Origin: Lachnospiraceae bacterium
GTDB lineage: Bacteria; Bacillota; Clostridia; Lachnospirales; Lachnospiraceae
DNA length: 64,000 nucleotides
Direction: 5' to 3'
Assembly (NCBI GenBank): GCA_017938315.1
Contig: JAGBBV010000030.1
Location: forward strand, 248,001 to 312,000
Shown: positions 16,581 to 26,262 of the stretch, piece by piece
Numbering within the stretch: the stretch's first letter is position 1
Layout of the letters: every line of letters starts with the position of its first letter
Program-made: the position numbers and the translations under genes
The notes under the pieces: generated by a model
What the model saw: the letters and a program-made list of their open reading frames with translations, nothing else
The model's database searches: none
What the model was told of the DNA's origin: nothing

Positions 16581-18107
16581 ATGGAAAAGACGAATAAACG
16601 CAAAGAAATCATTGTTATTCTGATTTTGATGGGAATATATCTTATTATAAACGGTATTTTTTTGGCTGGACATGAACATTGGCGTGACGAAGCGAATGTA
16701 TGGCTGGTGGCAAGAGATAATACACCATTTGAAGTGATTAAGGAAATCAGATGGCAGGGGCATCCCTGCTTGTGGTACTTTATTGTGATGCCCTTTGCGA
16801 AACTGGGATTTCCGTTTGAAACCATCAGCGTGTTAAGCTATCTGTTTATGACAACGGTTGCCTGTATCTTTATGCTTAAGGCACCTTTCCATATGATAAC
16901 TAAGACAATTTGTTTATTTAGTCCCATATTTACTTATTATTATCCGGTAGTGGCAAGAAACTATTGCGTATTGGTATTGCTGCTATTATTACTTGCACAC
17001 TTTTATCCCAAAAGAAATGAAAAGAGTATCTTATATGGCGTGCTTTTGGGACTTCTGGTACAAGCAGATACATTGGGACTTGTGGTGTCTGGCTTTATTT
17101 CCCTTATGTGGCTGTGGGAATGTGTATATACGAGTGTGAAGAAAAAAATAAAGGCTCCATTGTTTACTGGAGCCAAGGGCTTATGGATTCCTTTAGCCAG
17201 CTTTTTCTTTTGGGTATATCAGTTTTCGGGAGTTTCAGAAAGTCCCCTTTATTTAAATAGAAAGTTTTCTCCCGGAGAATTGTTGAGGGAAATGAGCATT
17301 TTTGCAAAATATATTTTGAACAGAATGACCGGTATGGAAGACGGATTTAATTTTATTGTGGTCATTTTGTTTTTGACGACAGGTGTATTAGTAGCGGTTG
17401 TAATGAAAAATGCATGGCCTACAATTGTTGTGTTAGGATTATTTGTTTTCCAGGTAATATTTAGCTTGATGATTTATCAGCTACACATCTGGCACTATAT
17501 TATGCTATGCTTTACAATTATTTGGAGTTTTTGGCTTGGCTGTGACAAGCGAAATGCAGCAGAATATCCGGAGGAAAAAAAGATTCCTTACGCCAAGGCT
17601 GGTAAAGCAGTAAGCGTGTTGGCTCAATTAGTGCTGGTTGTTCTTGGTGTGACGATGTTTTTGATGTGGATTTCACCTGAAGAGCCTTCCAATATAGCAA
17701 ATGCATATAACGGACTTTACTCTGACGGAAAAAATACAGCTGCTTATATAAAAGAGAATGTAGATGCAGAAGAATTGATTATCACAACGGATGTTTCGGA
17801 AGCTGCATCAGTGGTGGCATATTTGAATCGTGATTACCGGTTCTATTTTGCCGGTAATGGCGAAGCAGAAACGTTTTCCAGTTATAGAAATGAGCAGAAT
17901 GCACCCATTGCATATGCGCAGCTTTTAGAATGGATTGAAAATAATTTTCCGGAAAAAGAGTATTTCTATTTGATGGAATGCAGTACCAACTGTTTGACAG
18001 AGATTTCGAAGAATGATAAAGATGCATGGGAACTCTGCTATCAGACACCGGAAAAGACAGCAAGAAGTGAAGAATATAGTCTATACAAAATAGCATTAAC
18101 AAAATAG
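16581..18107 (+). CDS. GT-C-like multi-spanning membrane protein (RDE/GHP motifs)
   Basis: Polytopic protein (508 residues, about 10 helices) of the GT39-like kind. After helix 1 the outside loop carries GHEHWRDEANVWLVARD, with the acidic pair expected at a GT-C active site, and then RWQGHPCLWYFI, a pattern shared by family 39 relatives. A C-terminal extracytoplasmic region (about 380-508) has mixed alpha/beta character. ATG 16581 is preferred to TTG 16575 on spacing from AAGG. It heads a six-gene operon with an FAD oxidoreductase, two GT2 enzymes, an aminotransferase and a second membrane protein, which suggests it transfers a lipid-linked, perhaps amino, sugar. Confidence 0.75.
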   Translation: MEKTNKRKEIIVILILMGIYLIINGIFLAGHEHWRDEANVWLVARDNTPFEVIKEIRWQGHPCLWYFIVMPFAKLGFPFETISVLSYLFMTTVACIFMLKAPFHMITKTICLFSPIFTYYYPVVARNYCVLVLLLLLLAHFYPKRNEKSILYGVLLGLLVQADTLGLVVSGFISLMWLWECVYTSVKKKIKAPLFTGAKGLWIPLASFFFWVYQFSGVSESPLYLNRKFSPGELLREMSIFAKYILNRMTGMEDGFNFIVVILFLTTGVLVAVVMKNAWPTIVVLGLFVFQVIFSLMIYQLHIWHYIMLCFTIIWSFWLGCDKRNAAEYPEEKKIPYAKAGKAVSVLAQLVLVVLGVTMFLMWISPEEPSNIANAYNGLYSDGKNTAAYIKENVDAEELIITTDVSEAASVVAYLNRDYRFYFAGNGEAETFSSYRNEQNAPIAYAQLLEWIENNFPEKEYFYLMECSTNCLTEISKNDKDAWELCYQTPEKTARSEEYSLYKIALTK

Positions 18108-18129
18108 CAAAGAAGAGAAGGAAACTTTT

Positions 18130-19269
18130 ATGAATTGCAAATACGACAAAATCATAATCGGTGCCGGTTTATATGGAATGTATGCTGCCAAGTTTTGTGC
18201 AGACAGGGGAGAAAAGGTGCTGGTTTTGGAATATGACAAAGCTCCTTTTCAGAGAGCCACATACATTAATCAGGCCAGGGTGCATATGGGCTACCATTAT
18301 CCCAGAAGTTTAACCACTGCCATTAAATCGGCAGGGTATTTTAAAAGATTTGTGGAAGATTTCGGTTTTTGCATTCATGATAAATTTGATCAGGTATATG
18401 CCACGTCAGAAAAATTTTCATGGACGGATGCCAGACAGTTTATGGATTTTTGCAAGGCTGCAGGCATACGATGCGATGAGGTGGCTGCTTCCAAATATTT
18501 TAATGATGGTATGTGTGATGGCGCATTTATGACGCAGGAATATACCTATGATGCAAAAATATTGCAGAAATATTATGAGGAACAATTCTTAGGATTAGAA
18601 AATGTAACTTTTGTTTATGAAGCCAGAATCGATAAAATCATAAAGCGCGGACAGGCATTTGAAGTTTGGACGACAGATGGAAAGTGCTATGAAGCCCCCG
18701 TTGTTTTAAATGCAACCTATGCATCTGTGAATCAGATTATCGACAAGGTGGAAGGAATTCCCAAAACTTTATTTGATATTAAGTATGAACTTTGCGAAAT
18801 TATTTTGTGTGAGCCTTCGGATAAACTAAGAGGCACAGGAATTACGGTGATGGATGGCCCGTTTTTCTCTATTATGCCATTTGGTAAGACGGGACTTCAC
18901 TCATTGACATCTGTGACCTTTACGCCCCATGTAACTTCTTATGATGCGGTACCTACATTCGGATGCCAAAGTGGTATGGAAGAAAGGGTTTGTTGCACGA
19001 AAGAATCTCTTGGGAACTGTAATTTGTGTCCGAACAAACCTGATTCGGCATGGGATTATATGTCTCACTTAGCAGATAAATATTTAAAAGAGGAATATGG
19101 ATATACTTACCGGGAATCTTTGTATTCCATGAAACCTATCTTGAAATCATCAGAAGTTGATGATTCGAGACCCACGGCTATTAAGGTGCTCAGTGAAGGT
19201 CCTACTTTTATCAGTGTATTATCAGGTAAGATTAATACGGTTTATGATTTGGATGAGTATTTAGTATAA
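18130..19269 (+). CDS. FAD-dependent oxidoreductase (DAO-like)
   Basis: Soluble flavoprotein of 379 residues. The N-terminal dinucleotide fold is clear (IIIGAGLYGMYAAKF, then VLVLEYDKAPFQRAT), followed by a DAO-type substrate domain with ARVHMGYHYPRS. A cysteine cluster (CCTKESLGNCNLCPNK, near residue 296-311) is unusual for the family and could hold a metal or a disulfide. The C-terminal FAD contact region reads GPTFISVLSGKIN. Its place between a GT-C gene and two GT2 genes points to oxidation of a sugar or lipid-linked sugar, possibly preparing a keto-sugar for the aminotransferase at 20962; this is inference. The substrate is not known. Confidence 0.75.
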   Translation: MNCKYDKIIIGAGLYGMYAAKFCADRGEKVLVLEYDKAPFQRATYINQARVHMGYHYPRSLTTAIKSAGYFKRFVEDFGFCIHDKFDQVYATSEKFSWTDARQFMDFCKAAGIRCDEVAASKYFNDGMCDGAFMTQEYTYDAKILQKYYEEQFLGLENVTFVYEARIDKIIKRGQAFEVWTTDGKCYEAPVVLNATYASVNQIIDKVEGIPKTLFDIKYELCEIILCEPSDKLRGTGITVMDGPFFSIMPFGKTGLHSLTSVTFTPHVTSYDAVPTFGCQSGMEERVCCTKESLGNCNLCPNKPDSAWDYMSHLADKYLKEEYGYTYRESLYSMKPILKSSEVDDSRPTAIKVLSEGPTFISVLSGKINTVYDLDEYLV

Positions 19270-19290
19270 ACAAAGAGAAGGAAATAAAAA

Positions 19291-20235
19291 ATGCAAAAAG
19301 AGAAAAAATTCATTTCGTTGGTGGTATATCTTCATAACGTGGAGAGCTATATTGAATATTTTTTGGACAAAATTCTTCCGGTTTGTGAAGCGCATTTTGA
19401 AAAGTACGAAATTGTGTGTGTCAATGACGGATGTAGTGACGGCACCATAGAGATTGTAAAAGAGTATATGGAAAAAAACAAGGTGGGCGCCATGATGAAC
19501 ATTATTCACATGAGCTTTTTCCAGGGCCTTGAAAGTGCCATGAATGCAGGGCGCGACATTGCTATCGGTGATTTTGTGTACGAGTTTGATGATGTGTTTG
19601 TAGACTATGAGCCGGATATGCTGGTAAAAGTATATGAGAAACTCTTAGAGGGGAATGATATCGTAGCTGCAAGAAGCATGGGAAAACAGCGGATTACATC
19701 AAAACTCTTTTATTCCTTGTATAATATGACAAGCCGCGGAAGAGGACAAATCGGTCCGGAAACCTTCCGCATCGTTTCAAGGCGCGCTATTAACAGAATT
19801 AAGTCCATGGGGCAGTATATTCCCTACCGCAAGGCAGTGTATATGAATTGTGGGCTTAAGAATGCAACGCTTGCCTATGAAAGCAAAGACAGAAACGCAA
19901 GAGTGAAAAATAAGATTGTGGCATCAGAGAGGACGTCACTTGCGCTTGATTCTTTCATTTACTTTACCAGTGCACTTGAAAAGGTATCTGCAGTGATTAG
20001 TGGTGTCTTTTTGCTTGTGACAGTAGGAATGGGGATATATATTATTGCAGATTTCTTTAACGCAAACAAACCGGTAGAAGGCTGGCTTTCCACCATGAGT
20101 TTCCTGGCACTTGGATTTTTTGGTGTGTTTGCATTACTTACAATTATTTTGAAATACTTATCGGTTATGCTGAATTTGATTTTCAAAAATCAGAGATATT
20201 TGGTTGCAGATATAGAAAAGGTGGTTAAAAGATGA
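19291..20235 (+). CDS. GT2 polyprenyl-phosphate glycosyltransferase
   Basis: Family 2 glycosyltransferase of 314 residues with an N-terminal catalytic domain (SLVVYLHNVESYIE, CVNDGCSDGT, EFDDVFVDYEPDM as the acidic metal-binding region) and two C-terminal helices (about 230-252 and 270-292), the layout of enzymes that load sugars on undecaprenyl phosphate. The usual DxD appears as DDVF with flanking acids, so its active site is slightly divergent. It overlaps the next GT2 gene by ATGA, and the two may work as a pair or make two different donors. Confidence 0.82.
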   Translation: MQKEKKFISLVVYLHNVESYIEYFLDKILPVCEAHFEKYEIVCVNDGCSDGTIEIVKEYMEKNKVGAMMNIIHMSFFQGLESAMNAGRDIAIGDFVYEFDDVFVDYEPDMLVKVYEKLLEGNDIVAARSMGKQRITSKLFYSLYNMTSRGRGQIGPETFRIVSRRAINRIKSMGQYIPYRKAVYMNCGLKNATLAYESKDRNARVKNKIVASERTSLALDSFIYFTSALEKVSAVISGVFLLVTVGMGIYIIADFFNANKPVEGWLSTMSFLALGFFGVFALLTIILKYLSVMLNLIFKNQRYLVADIEKVVKR

Positions 20236-20978
20236 GTGAAATGAGCATCAACCTTCTGTTTCCGGTTTTAAATGAGAGACTTCGTCTCCGAAACGGAATA
20301 GAAAAGTCTATGGAATATTTGAAACAAAATGTGACGATTCCGTATAAACTGACCATTCTGGATAATGGATCAGATGATGAAACTCCGGAGATTGGAACGG
20401 AACTTGAAAAGAAGTACCAGGAAGTTTCCTATGTGAGAGTGGGAGAACGGGGAGTGGGTGTTGCTTTCCGAAAAGGAATTGAGTTAAATGAATGTGATAT
20501 TGTGGGATATATGGATATCGATTTATCTACAGACTTAAAATATCTTGGCAAGACCATTGAAATGTTTCAAAACGAACCGGAACTTCAATATGTCAATGGT
20601 AGCAGATTCAGCAAGGAGTCGGACACCAAAGGACGTAAGTGGTATCGGAAAATCACGTCCATGGGATTGGTCTTTTTGTTAAAAACAGTTTTTCATATGA
20701 AAGCAACAGATGCCGTGTGTGGTTTTACATTCCTCCGTAAGGATGCAGCGGAGAGACTGGTGGCTGAGAGCAGTAACGACAATGGCTGGTTTTACACCAT
20801 AGAGTTTCTTCTTCGGGCAGAACGTGATGGCATGGTGATTTATGACATGCCGGTAGAGTGGCAGGAAGATTATAATACCACGGTAAAAATTTGGAAAACC
20901 ATTAAAAATTATTTGATTCAGATTTATAAGTTAAAGAAGGCTTTTAAGGAAGAGGATAAAAATGTTAAAAAGAATTGA
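20232..20978 (+). CDS. GT2 glycosyltransferase, dolichyl-phosphate-glucose type, soluble
   Basis: Family 2 glycosyltransferase of 248 residues. Motifs include NLLFPVLNERLRL, LDNGSDDETPE, the metal-binding YMDIDLSTDL and CGFTFLRKDAAERL, the last typical of Alg5/DPM-like polyprenyl-phosphate sugar synthases. Unlike its neighbour it has no membrane helices. Translationally coupled to 19291 (ATGA) and overlapping the aminotransferase by 17 bases, so the genes are tightly co-translated. It may form a complex with the membrane-bound GT2. Confidence 0.82.
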   Translation: MSEMSINLLFPVLNERLRLRNGIEKSMEYLKQNVTIPYKLTILDNGSDDETPEIGTELEKKYQEVSYVRVGERGVGVAFRKGIELNECDIVGYMDIDLSTDLKYLGKTIEMFQNEPELQYVNGSRFSKESDTKGRKWYRKITSMGLVFLLKTVFHMKATDAVCGFTFLRKDAAERLVAESSNDNGWFYTIEFLLRAERDGMVIYDMPVEWQEDYNTTVKIWKTIKNYLIQIYKLKKAFKEEDKNVKKN

Positions 20979-22065
20979 TTTAACCAGAGATTATCAAAAG
21001 CACAAAGAAGAATATAAGAAAGCGATTGAAGCAGTTTGTGAGGAAACTGCTTTTTCCGGCGGAAGGTTTGCGGATGAATTTGATAAAGAATTTGCATCTT
21101 ACTGTGGTGTTCCTTATGCGGTGGGTGTCAACAATGGTACCAGTGCTCTTCACTGCGCAATGGTAGCCCTAGGAATCGGAGCAGGAGATGAAGTGATTGT
21201 GCCTGCCAATACGTATATTGCCACGGCTTGGGGCGTAACCTATACAGGAGCGACACCTGTATTCGTGGACTGCACGGCAGATACATGGGAGATAGATCCG
21301 GATAGGATAGAAGAGAAGATTACGGATAGGACGAAGGCAATTATCGGGGTGCATTTGTATGGGCAGCCTTTTGAATTTAACAAGGTAAAAGCCATAGCAG
21401 ATAAATACAATCTTTACGTGGTAGAAGATTGTGCACAGGCACATGGAGCCCTCTATGAAGGTAAGATGGTTGGTGGACTTGGAGAACTTGGCTGTTTTAG
21501 TTTTTATCCGGGCAAAAACCTCTATGCCTTTGGTGAAGGTGGTAGCGTGACCTGCTATAAAAAAGAATACTTTGACCTTATGACAACCATGAAAAACCAA
21601 GGCTGTCAGGTGCGCTATTATCATGATATGATAGGATATAATTATCGTTTGGAAGGGCTTCAAGGGGCTGTCCTGAGTGTAAGCCTTAAATATTTGCCGG
21701 AGTGGACAAGACGCAGACAAAAAATTGGGGAGCGCTATCTTGCAGAGATTAAGAATCCGCTGTTTACCATGCAGAGTCATCCGGAAAATACGCAGCCGGT
21801 TTATCATTTGTTTGTGGTAACTGTAGAGAATCCGGATGATTTGATTGCATACATGGAAGGAAAAGGAATGGAATGTAATAAACATTATCCGGTGCCTTGC
21901 CATTTACAGAAAGCTTATGAAAACCTGGGATATCAAAGAGGAGATTGCCCCAATGCGGAATATTTGGCAAGCCATTGTGTGACATTACCGTTATTCCCGG
22001 AGATGACAGATGACGAGGTGTCAATGGTAATCGATGCATGTAACGCATATACAGGAAAGCAGTGA
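20962..22065 (+). CDS. DegT/DnrJ/EryC1/StrS aminotransferase
   Basis: PLP-dependent sugar aminotransferase of 367 residues. It converts a keto-sugar nucleotide (or related intermediate) to an amino sugar. Visible motifs: SGGRFADEFDKEF, GVNNGTSALHCAMVALG, the aspartate in YVVEDCAQAHGA that contacts the PLP ring, and FYPGKNLYAFGEGG, where the Lys forms the PLP Schiff base. The sequence resembles the VioA/FdtB class that uses dTDP-sugars, but the substrate cannot be fixed from sequence. Its operon offers an oxidoreductase upstream and two GT2 enzymes to load the product on a lipid, so an ArnB-like place in a lipid-linked amino-sugar route is plausible. Confidence 0.9.
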   Translation: MLKRIDLTRDYQKHKEEYKKAIEAVCEETAFSGGRFADEFDKEFASYCGVPYAVGVNNGTSALHCAMVALGIGAGDEVIVPANTYIATAWGVTYTGATPVFVDCTADTWEIDPDRIEEKITDRTKAIIGVHLYGQPFEFNKVKAIADKYNLYVVEDCAQAHGALYEGKMVGGLGELGCFSFYPGKNLYAFGEGGSVTCYKKEYFDLMTTMKNQGCQVRYYHDMIGYNYRLEGLQGAVLSVSLKYLPEWTRRRQKIGERYLAEIKNPLFTMQSHPENTQPVYHLFVVTVENPDDLIAYMEGKGMECNKHYPVPCHLQKAYENLGYQRGDCPNAEYLASHCVTLPLFPEMTDDEVSMVIDACNAYTGKQ

Positions 22066-22067
22066 AA

Positions 22068-23555
22068 ATGGAAATGAAAAAAGGAAAAGAGTGTAAATTT
22101 ACATTTAGGAGTGTGGCATTTTTCTTGACAATTGTATACATGGTAAGCTTGATTCCACTATTATGGATTAGTTTCTATAATTATCCCAGTGCAGATGATT
22201 ATTCTATTGGAAGCAATTGCAGACAGATATGGGTACAAAGCCATAATATTTTTGCAGTGCTATGGGGCGGCGTTGTGCGTGCAGTGGAGGATTGGCTGAG
22301 TTGGATGGGGTATTTTACATCTAATTTTTTAATGGCAGTACCGCCAAGTACTTTCGGAGAAAGATGTTATGTTTTGACAGCGTGGATTATTCTTTTTGCC
22401 CTCAGCTTTTCTACATGCTATTTTCTGAAGATGATTTTTGTAAAAGTATTTCACGCAGACAAATATGTAAGCCATAGTGTGAGTATGCTGATGCTGTTTG
22501 TTACGGTGCAGTGCATGGTGGGAAGAGTGGAGGCTTTTTACTGGTATAGTGGGGCAGCCAATTATATGCTGGTTCACAGTATGAGTTTACTCTTTTATGG
22601 ATTGCTGATTTCTTTACTATATGATAAAGGAAAAAAACGGATATCCAAGTTGACGATAGCATCTTTTCTGGGCTTTTTAGTTGGTGGTGGCAATCAAATG
22701 ACAGCTTTAAATGTAGCAATTGTGTTGTTTGTTGCTATAGGCTTAGGCATGTTGTTTAAGAAATGGAATGAACATAAAGGACTATTTATTCCCATTATAT
22801 TGTTTTATATCGGGTTTGTATTAAATGTAGTAGCACCGGGAAATTGGGTACGTGCAGAAGGTGTAGGAGGCATGAATCCTATCAAGGCAGTGTTGGTTTC
22901 TTTTTACTATTGCCTTGATTATTGCGTTGAAGAATGGTCCGGCTGGCCCATAGTTATTATGGTGGTAGCCCTTGTGCCGCTGTTTTGGAAAATGGTTTCA
23001 AAAACAGAATTCAAATTTTCATATCCGCTGATAGTAGTAGTGTTTGGCTACTGTCTTGTGTCAGCCATGATGACGCCACCGTTATTTGCTGTTGGTAATA
23101 TGGAAGCTGCAAGATTACAGGCAGTGACCTTTGCAATGTATCTGCTGGTACTCACGTTGTGTGAAGGATACGTGGTAGGATGGGTGCAGAAAAAAATGCA
23201 AAAAGAAAAGCCGGAAACTGTTGGAAAATTTTCGGTTAATGAAACTTGGTGCTTACTAAGCTGCCTATTATTTTTTGTGGCAGCGGCAGGCATAACAATT
23301 ATACCGGAACCACATTATTTCACGGCATCTTCTGCGGTTGCGAGTTTGACCGATGGAAGTGCTAAAGAATATGGTGATGCACTGAAGGAACGTATGGTGC
23401 TTTACAACAGTGGACAAAAGGATATTGTGGTACAACCTTTGCCCACACAGCCTAATCTTCTTTATTTTTCTGACATTAAGGAAGACGCAGGTGATTGGGA
23501 AAATGGGGGATTGTGCAGATATTACGGGATAGATTCTGTAAGAGTGAAAAAATAA
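22068..23555 (+). CDS. DUF6056 multi-spanning membrane protein
   Basis: Membrane protein of 495 residues, about 10-12 helices, of the DUF6056 group, which is thought to be GT-C-like. The loop after helix 1 holds YNYPSADDYSIG, with the conserved acidic pair, and the next loops are rich in Trp and Tyr. The C-terminal soluble part (about 420-495) resembles the end domains of such proteins. ATG 22068 sits 8-9 bases from AGGAAAG; a GTG at 22062, overlapping the aminotransferase stop as GTGA, is the alternative. Last gene of its operon, ended by a strong terminator. Confidence 0.78.
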   Translation: MEMKKGKECKFTFRSVAFFLTIVYMVSLIPLLWISFYNYPSADDYSIGSNCRQIWVQSHNIFAVLWGGVVRAVEDWLSWMGYFTSNFLMAVPPSTFGERCYVLTAWIILFALSFSTCYFLKMIFVKVFHADKYVSHSVSMLMLFVTVQCMVGRVEAFYWYSGAANYMLVHSMSLLFYGLLISLLYDKGKKRISKLTIASFLGFLVGGGNQMTALNVAIVLFVAIGLGMLFKKWNEHKGLFIPIILFYIGFVLNVVAPGNWVRAEGVGGMNPIKAVLVSFYYCLDYCVEEWSGWPIVIMVVALVPLFWKMVSKTEFKFSYPLIVVVFGYCLVSAMMTPPLFAVGNMEAARLQAVTFAMYLLVLTLCEGYVVGWVQKKMQKEKPETVGKFSVNETWCLLSCLLFFVAAAGITIIPEPHYFTASSAVASLTDGSAKEYGDALKERMVLYNSGQKDIVVQPLPTQPNLLYFSDIKEDAGDWENGGLCRYYGIDSVRVKK

Positions 23556-23575
23556 GTTAATAATTTCTTAATATT

Positions 23576-23607
23576 AAAAGCGGAACCTTTTAAATGGTTC
23601 CGCTTTT
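23576..23607. terminator. Strong intrinsic terminator
   Basis: AAAAGCGGAACC (23576-23587) pairs perfectly with GGTTCCGCTTTT (23596-23607), loop of 8 bases. It closes the operon 16581-23555. The 156 bases after it hold no clear promoter. Confidence 0.92.
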
Positions 23608-23763
23608 GTGTATACTATAAATAGTAATAGGCGGTAAAACCAAGCTTTTAAAGAAATGCGTATTCATTAAAGTTTGAAAATGATCTTTCTTGAAAATGCT
23701 TTTCGGTGAAAAGACAGGTGCGTGATAGAAGAGCGGAAATAAAAGAATAGGGAGAAGAAATAA

Positions 23764-25164
23764 GTGTTTGTTTCATTCTATTTTCTTGTCTTTTTGGTGA
23801 TAACGGTACTTCTTTTTTTTAGTGTTAAAAAAACATGGAGACCCCAAGTTCTTTTGGCGACAAGCTATTTTATTTGCGGCGCAATTTCTGCATATGCCTT
23901 AATTGCAATGCTTGGGGTAACAGTCATATCCTATTTTGTAGCCATAAAAATAGAAAAATATTTTGACGAGAAAAAGGACGGGGAAGCTAAGCTAATTTTG
24001 ACGATAGCAGTCATTGGCACGCTGCTATTCCTTGTGAGATATAAATATACTCCGAATACTTTACAATTAATAGGAATCTCCTTTTATACATTTCAGGCAA
24101 TTGCTTATATGGTAGATGTATATCGGAGAAAATACAAATCGGAGAAAAATTTTGTTTATTTGGCATTATTTTTTTCATTATTTGCAAAGCTTATAAGTGG
24201 ACCTATAGAGCGTGGGGACAAGTTATTACCTCAACTAAAGTGGCTGGAGAAGGTCCGTTTTGGAAATAGGGCAAGACTCTCTACAGCATTTACATATATG
24301 TTGTGGGGGTATTTTATGAAGATGGTAGTAGCTGATAGATTGGCTGTTACCGTAAATGCTATTTTCCATAGCCCACAATTCTTTGATAGTTTTTGGCTGT
24401 TTCTGGGGGCTTTTTTTTACACAATCCAGATTTATTGTGATTTCGCAGGATATTCCTATATTGCTATAGGATGTGCCAGATTATTTGGAATTCATCTCAC
24501 CCATAATTTTGAGACACCATATTGTTCAAAAAGTATAATAGAGTTTTGGAAATGTTGGCATATTTCTTTAAGCAGCTGGCTGAAGGAATATTTATATATT
24601 CCTTTAGGAGGAAACAAAAAAGGAGAACTTAGGAAGTATGGAAATCTTATAATTGTGTTTGTGCTTTGCGGCATTTGGCATGGTGTGGGTCTTAACTTTG
24701 TGGTATGGGGATTGATTCATGGAGTTTATTCGGTTATCAATCACATTTGGAGAAAATATCATAAGCAATCGCAGAAGTGTATTTGGGGGATTGTTTCATG
24801 GATAACGACCTTTACTTCTGTTATGATAGCATGGATTTTTTTCAGGGCACCCGACTTAAAAAATGCAGGCATATACTTCTGGCGGATACTGACAGTAGGA
24901 ATGAATGTAAACAGTATAAGAGAAGGTGCAATGCAACTTAATTTAAATGATGTAGAAATTGCTGTAATCGCAGTGGGAATTATTGTTGTGATGGTGATGG
25001 ACTATATTTGTAATCGGAAGCAAATCCATTTGCCGGAACTTATTCAACATAGAGGGAATGCAATGCGTTACTTGATTTTCTACTTGCTGATAATTGCTAT
25101 TTTTGTCTTTGGCATATATGGACCGGGATATCATGCAGAACAGTTTATTTATATGCAATTTTAA
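23764..25164 (+). CDS. MBOAT-family O-acyltransferase (copy 1)
   Basis: Membrane-bound O-acyltransferase of 466 residues, AlgI/DltB-like, which passes acyl groups from the cytoplasm across the membrane for O-acylation of a surface polymer. About ten helices; the catalytic-His region is CGIWHGVGLNFVVWGLIHG and the conserved segment YCDFAGYSYIAIG plus FWKCWHISLSSWLKEYLYIP and PLGGNKKG are typical. The GTG start at 23764 follows AGGGAGAAG. It is followed after 11 bases by an SGNH-type partner, as in AlgI-AlgJ/X or PatA-PatB systems, and begins a long operon that continues through the second CotH/VTC/DUF4956 module. Confidence 0.92.
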   Translation: MFVSFYFLVFLVITVLLFFSVKKTWRPQVLLATSYFICGAISAYALIAMLGVTVISYFVAIKIEKYFDEKKDGEAKLILTIAVIGTLLFLVRYKYTPNTLQLIGISFYTFQAIAYMVDVYRRKYKSEKNFVYLALFFSLFAKLISGPIERGDKLLPQLKWLEKVRFGNRARLSTAFTYMLWGYFMKMVVADRLAVTVNAIFHSPQFFDSFWLFLGAFFYTIQIYCDFAGYSYIAIGCARLFGIHLTHNFETPYCSKSIIEFWKCWHISLSSWLKEYLYIPLGGNKKGELRKYGNLIIVFVLCGIWHGVGLNFVVWGLIHGVYSVINHIWRKYHKQSQKCIWGIVSWITTFTSVMIAWIFFRAPDLKNAGIYFWRILTVGMNVNSIREGAMQLNLNDVEIAVIAVGIIVVMVMDYICNRKQIHLPELIQHRGNAMRYLIFYLLIIAIFVFGIYGPGYHAEQFIYMQF

Positions 25165-25175
25165 AAGGGAAAGCT

Positions 25176-26219
25176 ATGAGAAGTGAAAATAAAAAGCATT
25201 TGATACGAATAGGTGCAATTACTATTTTTGCGGTTACAATATATATGTTGACAGCAGTGCTGGGATTCAAGTCACCTCACGGGATCAATCAATTGGAAGG
25301 ATTATATAAACAACCAAAAGGAACAATAGATGTAGTGTTCATGGGAACGAGCCACATACACTGTGGTGTCAATACCGGGCTGCTATGGGAAAAGTACGGA
25401 ATGGCTTCTTATGATTACAGCGGTGCAGAACAACCGCTTTGGATGACATACCATTATTTAAAGGAATTGTATAAATATCAGTCGCCTGAAGTAGTGGTAA
25501 TCGATTTGTTTGCACCTGCAAGGATTAAGGAGGATTATCAGTATACATGGATGAATGAGAATATCCATGGCATGCGTTTTTCGCTAAATAAGCTTCAGAT
25601 GATGTTTGCCAGTATGGAGCCACATATGATTAGTAAATATTTTCCATCATTTGCCTCTTATCACAGTAGATATGATGATTTGGAAAAAGGGGATTTTAAC
25701 GATTTTTTTTGGAATGACCATGAGCAAATTGCTTTTAAAGGATATACTCCTTATTTTAAAAAGGAACCACAGGACAAACCTGAAATAGAGACAACTGAGC
25801 AGGGTGGTTTAACAGAAAAATCTGAGAAGTATTTACGGAAAATAATAAAATATACAAAGGAACAGGGGAGTGAACTTGCATTTATAGTAGTTCCATATAT
25901 TATGACAGAAAGTGATAAAGAAACATATAATGAGATTTGCCGGATTGCGAGAGAAGAAGATGTTTTTTTTGTGGATTATAATGAGTGCTATAAAGAAATA
26001 GGGTTGGATTTTGCGAATGATTTTAATGATAATTCACACTTGAATTACTGGGGAAGCTGTAAATTTACATCATTCTTAGGAGAAAATTTGAGAGCTAATT
26101 TCCATATTTCAAACAAAGCCGGATGGGAAGGCTATGAATCGTGGGATGAGAATACAAAGCTAATTTTAGAAGAATTGGAGATTTGGAAAGAAGAAACCTT
26201 TTCAAATCTCCTATTTTGA
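25176..26219 (+). CDS. SGNH-type acyltransfer partner of MBOAT copy 1
   Basis: Membrane-anchored SGNH/AlgX-like protein, 347 residues. One N-terminal helix (about 9-28) places the rest outside. Block I is VVFMGTSHIHCG (Ser in GTSH as nucleophile), and the C-terminal block is NDNSHLNYWG, supplying the Asp/His. Proteins of this type take the acyl group delivered by the MBOAT partner and put it on the sugar. The short spacing to the MBOAT gene supports a two-component unit. Which polymer is acylated is not shown by the sequence. Confidence 0.83.
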   Translation: MRSENKKHLIRIGAITIFAVTIYMLTAVLGFKSPHGINQLEGLYKQPKGTIDVVFMGTSHIHCGVNTGLLWEKYGMASYDYSGAEQPLWMTYHYLKELYKYQSPEVVVIDLFAPARIKEDYQYTWMNENIHGMRFSLNKLQMMFASMEPHMISKYFPSFASYHSRYDDLEKGDFNDFFWNDHEQIAFKGYTPYFKKEPQDKPEIETTEQGGLTEKSEKYLRKIIKYTKEQGSELAFIVVPYIMTESDKETYNEICRIAREEDVFFVDYNECYKEIGLDFANDFNDNSHLNYWGSCKFTSFLGENLRANFHISNKAGWEGYESWDENTKLILEELEIWKEETFSNLLF

Positions 26220-26262
26220 TGTACAATTTTAAGGATGGGGTAAAGTTTGAAAAGGATTATAT

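Noticed and set aside
23608-23763. Promoter before the MBOAT operon
   Set aside because: I looked for -35/-10 pairs with 16-18 base spacing; none was convincing, so it is left unassigned.
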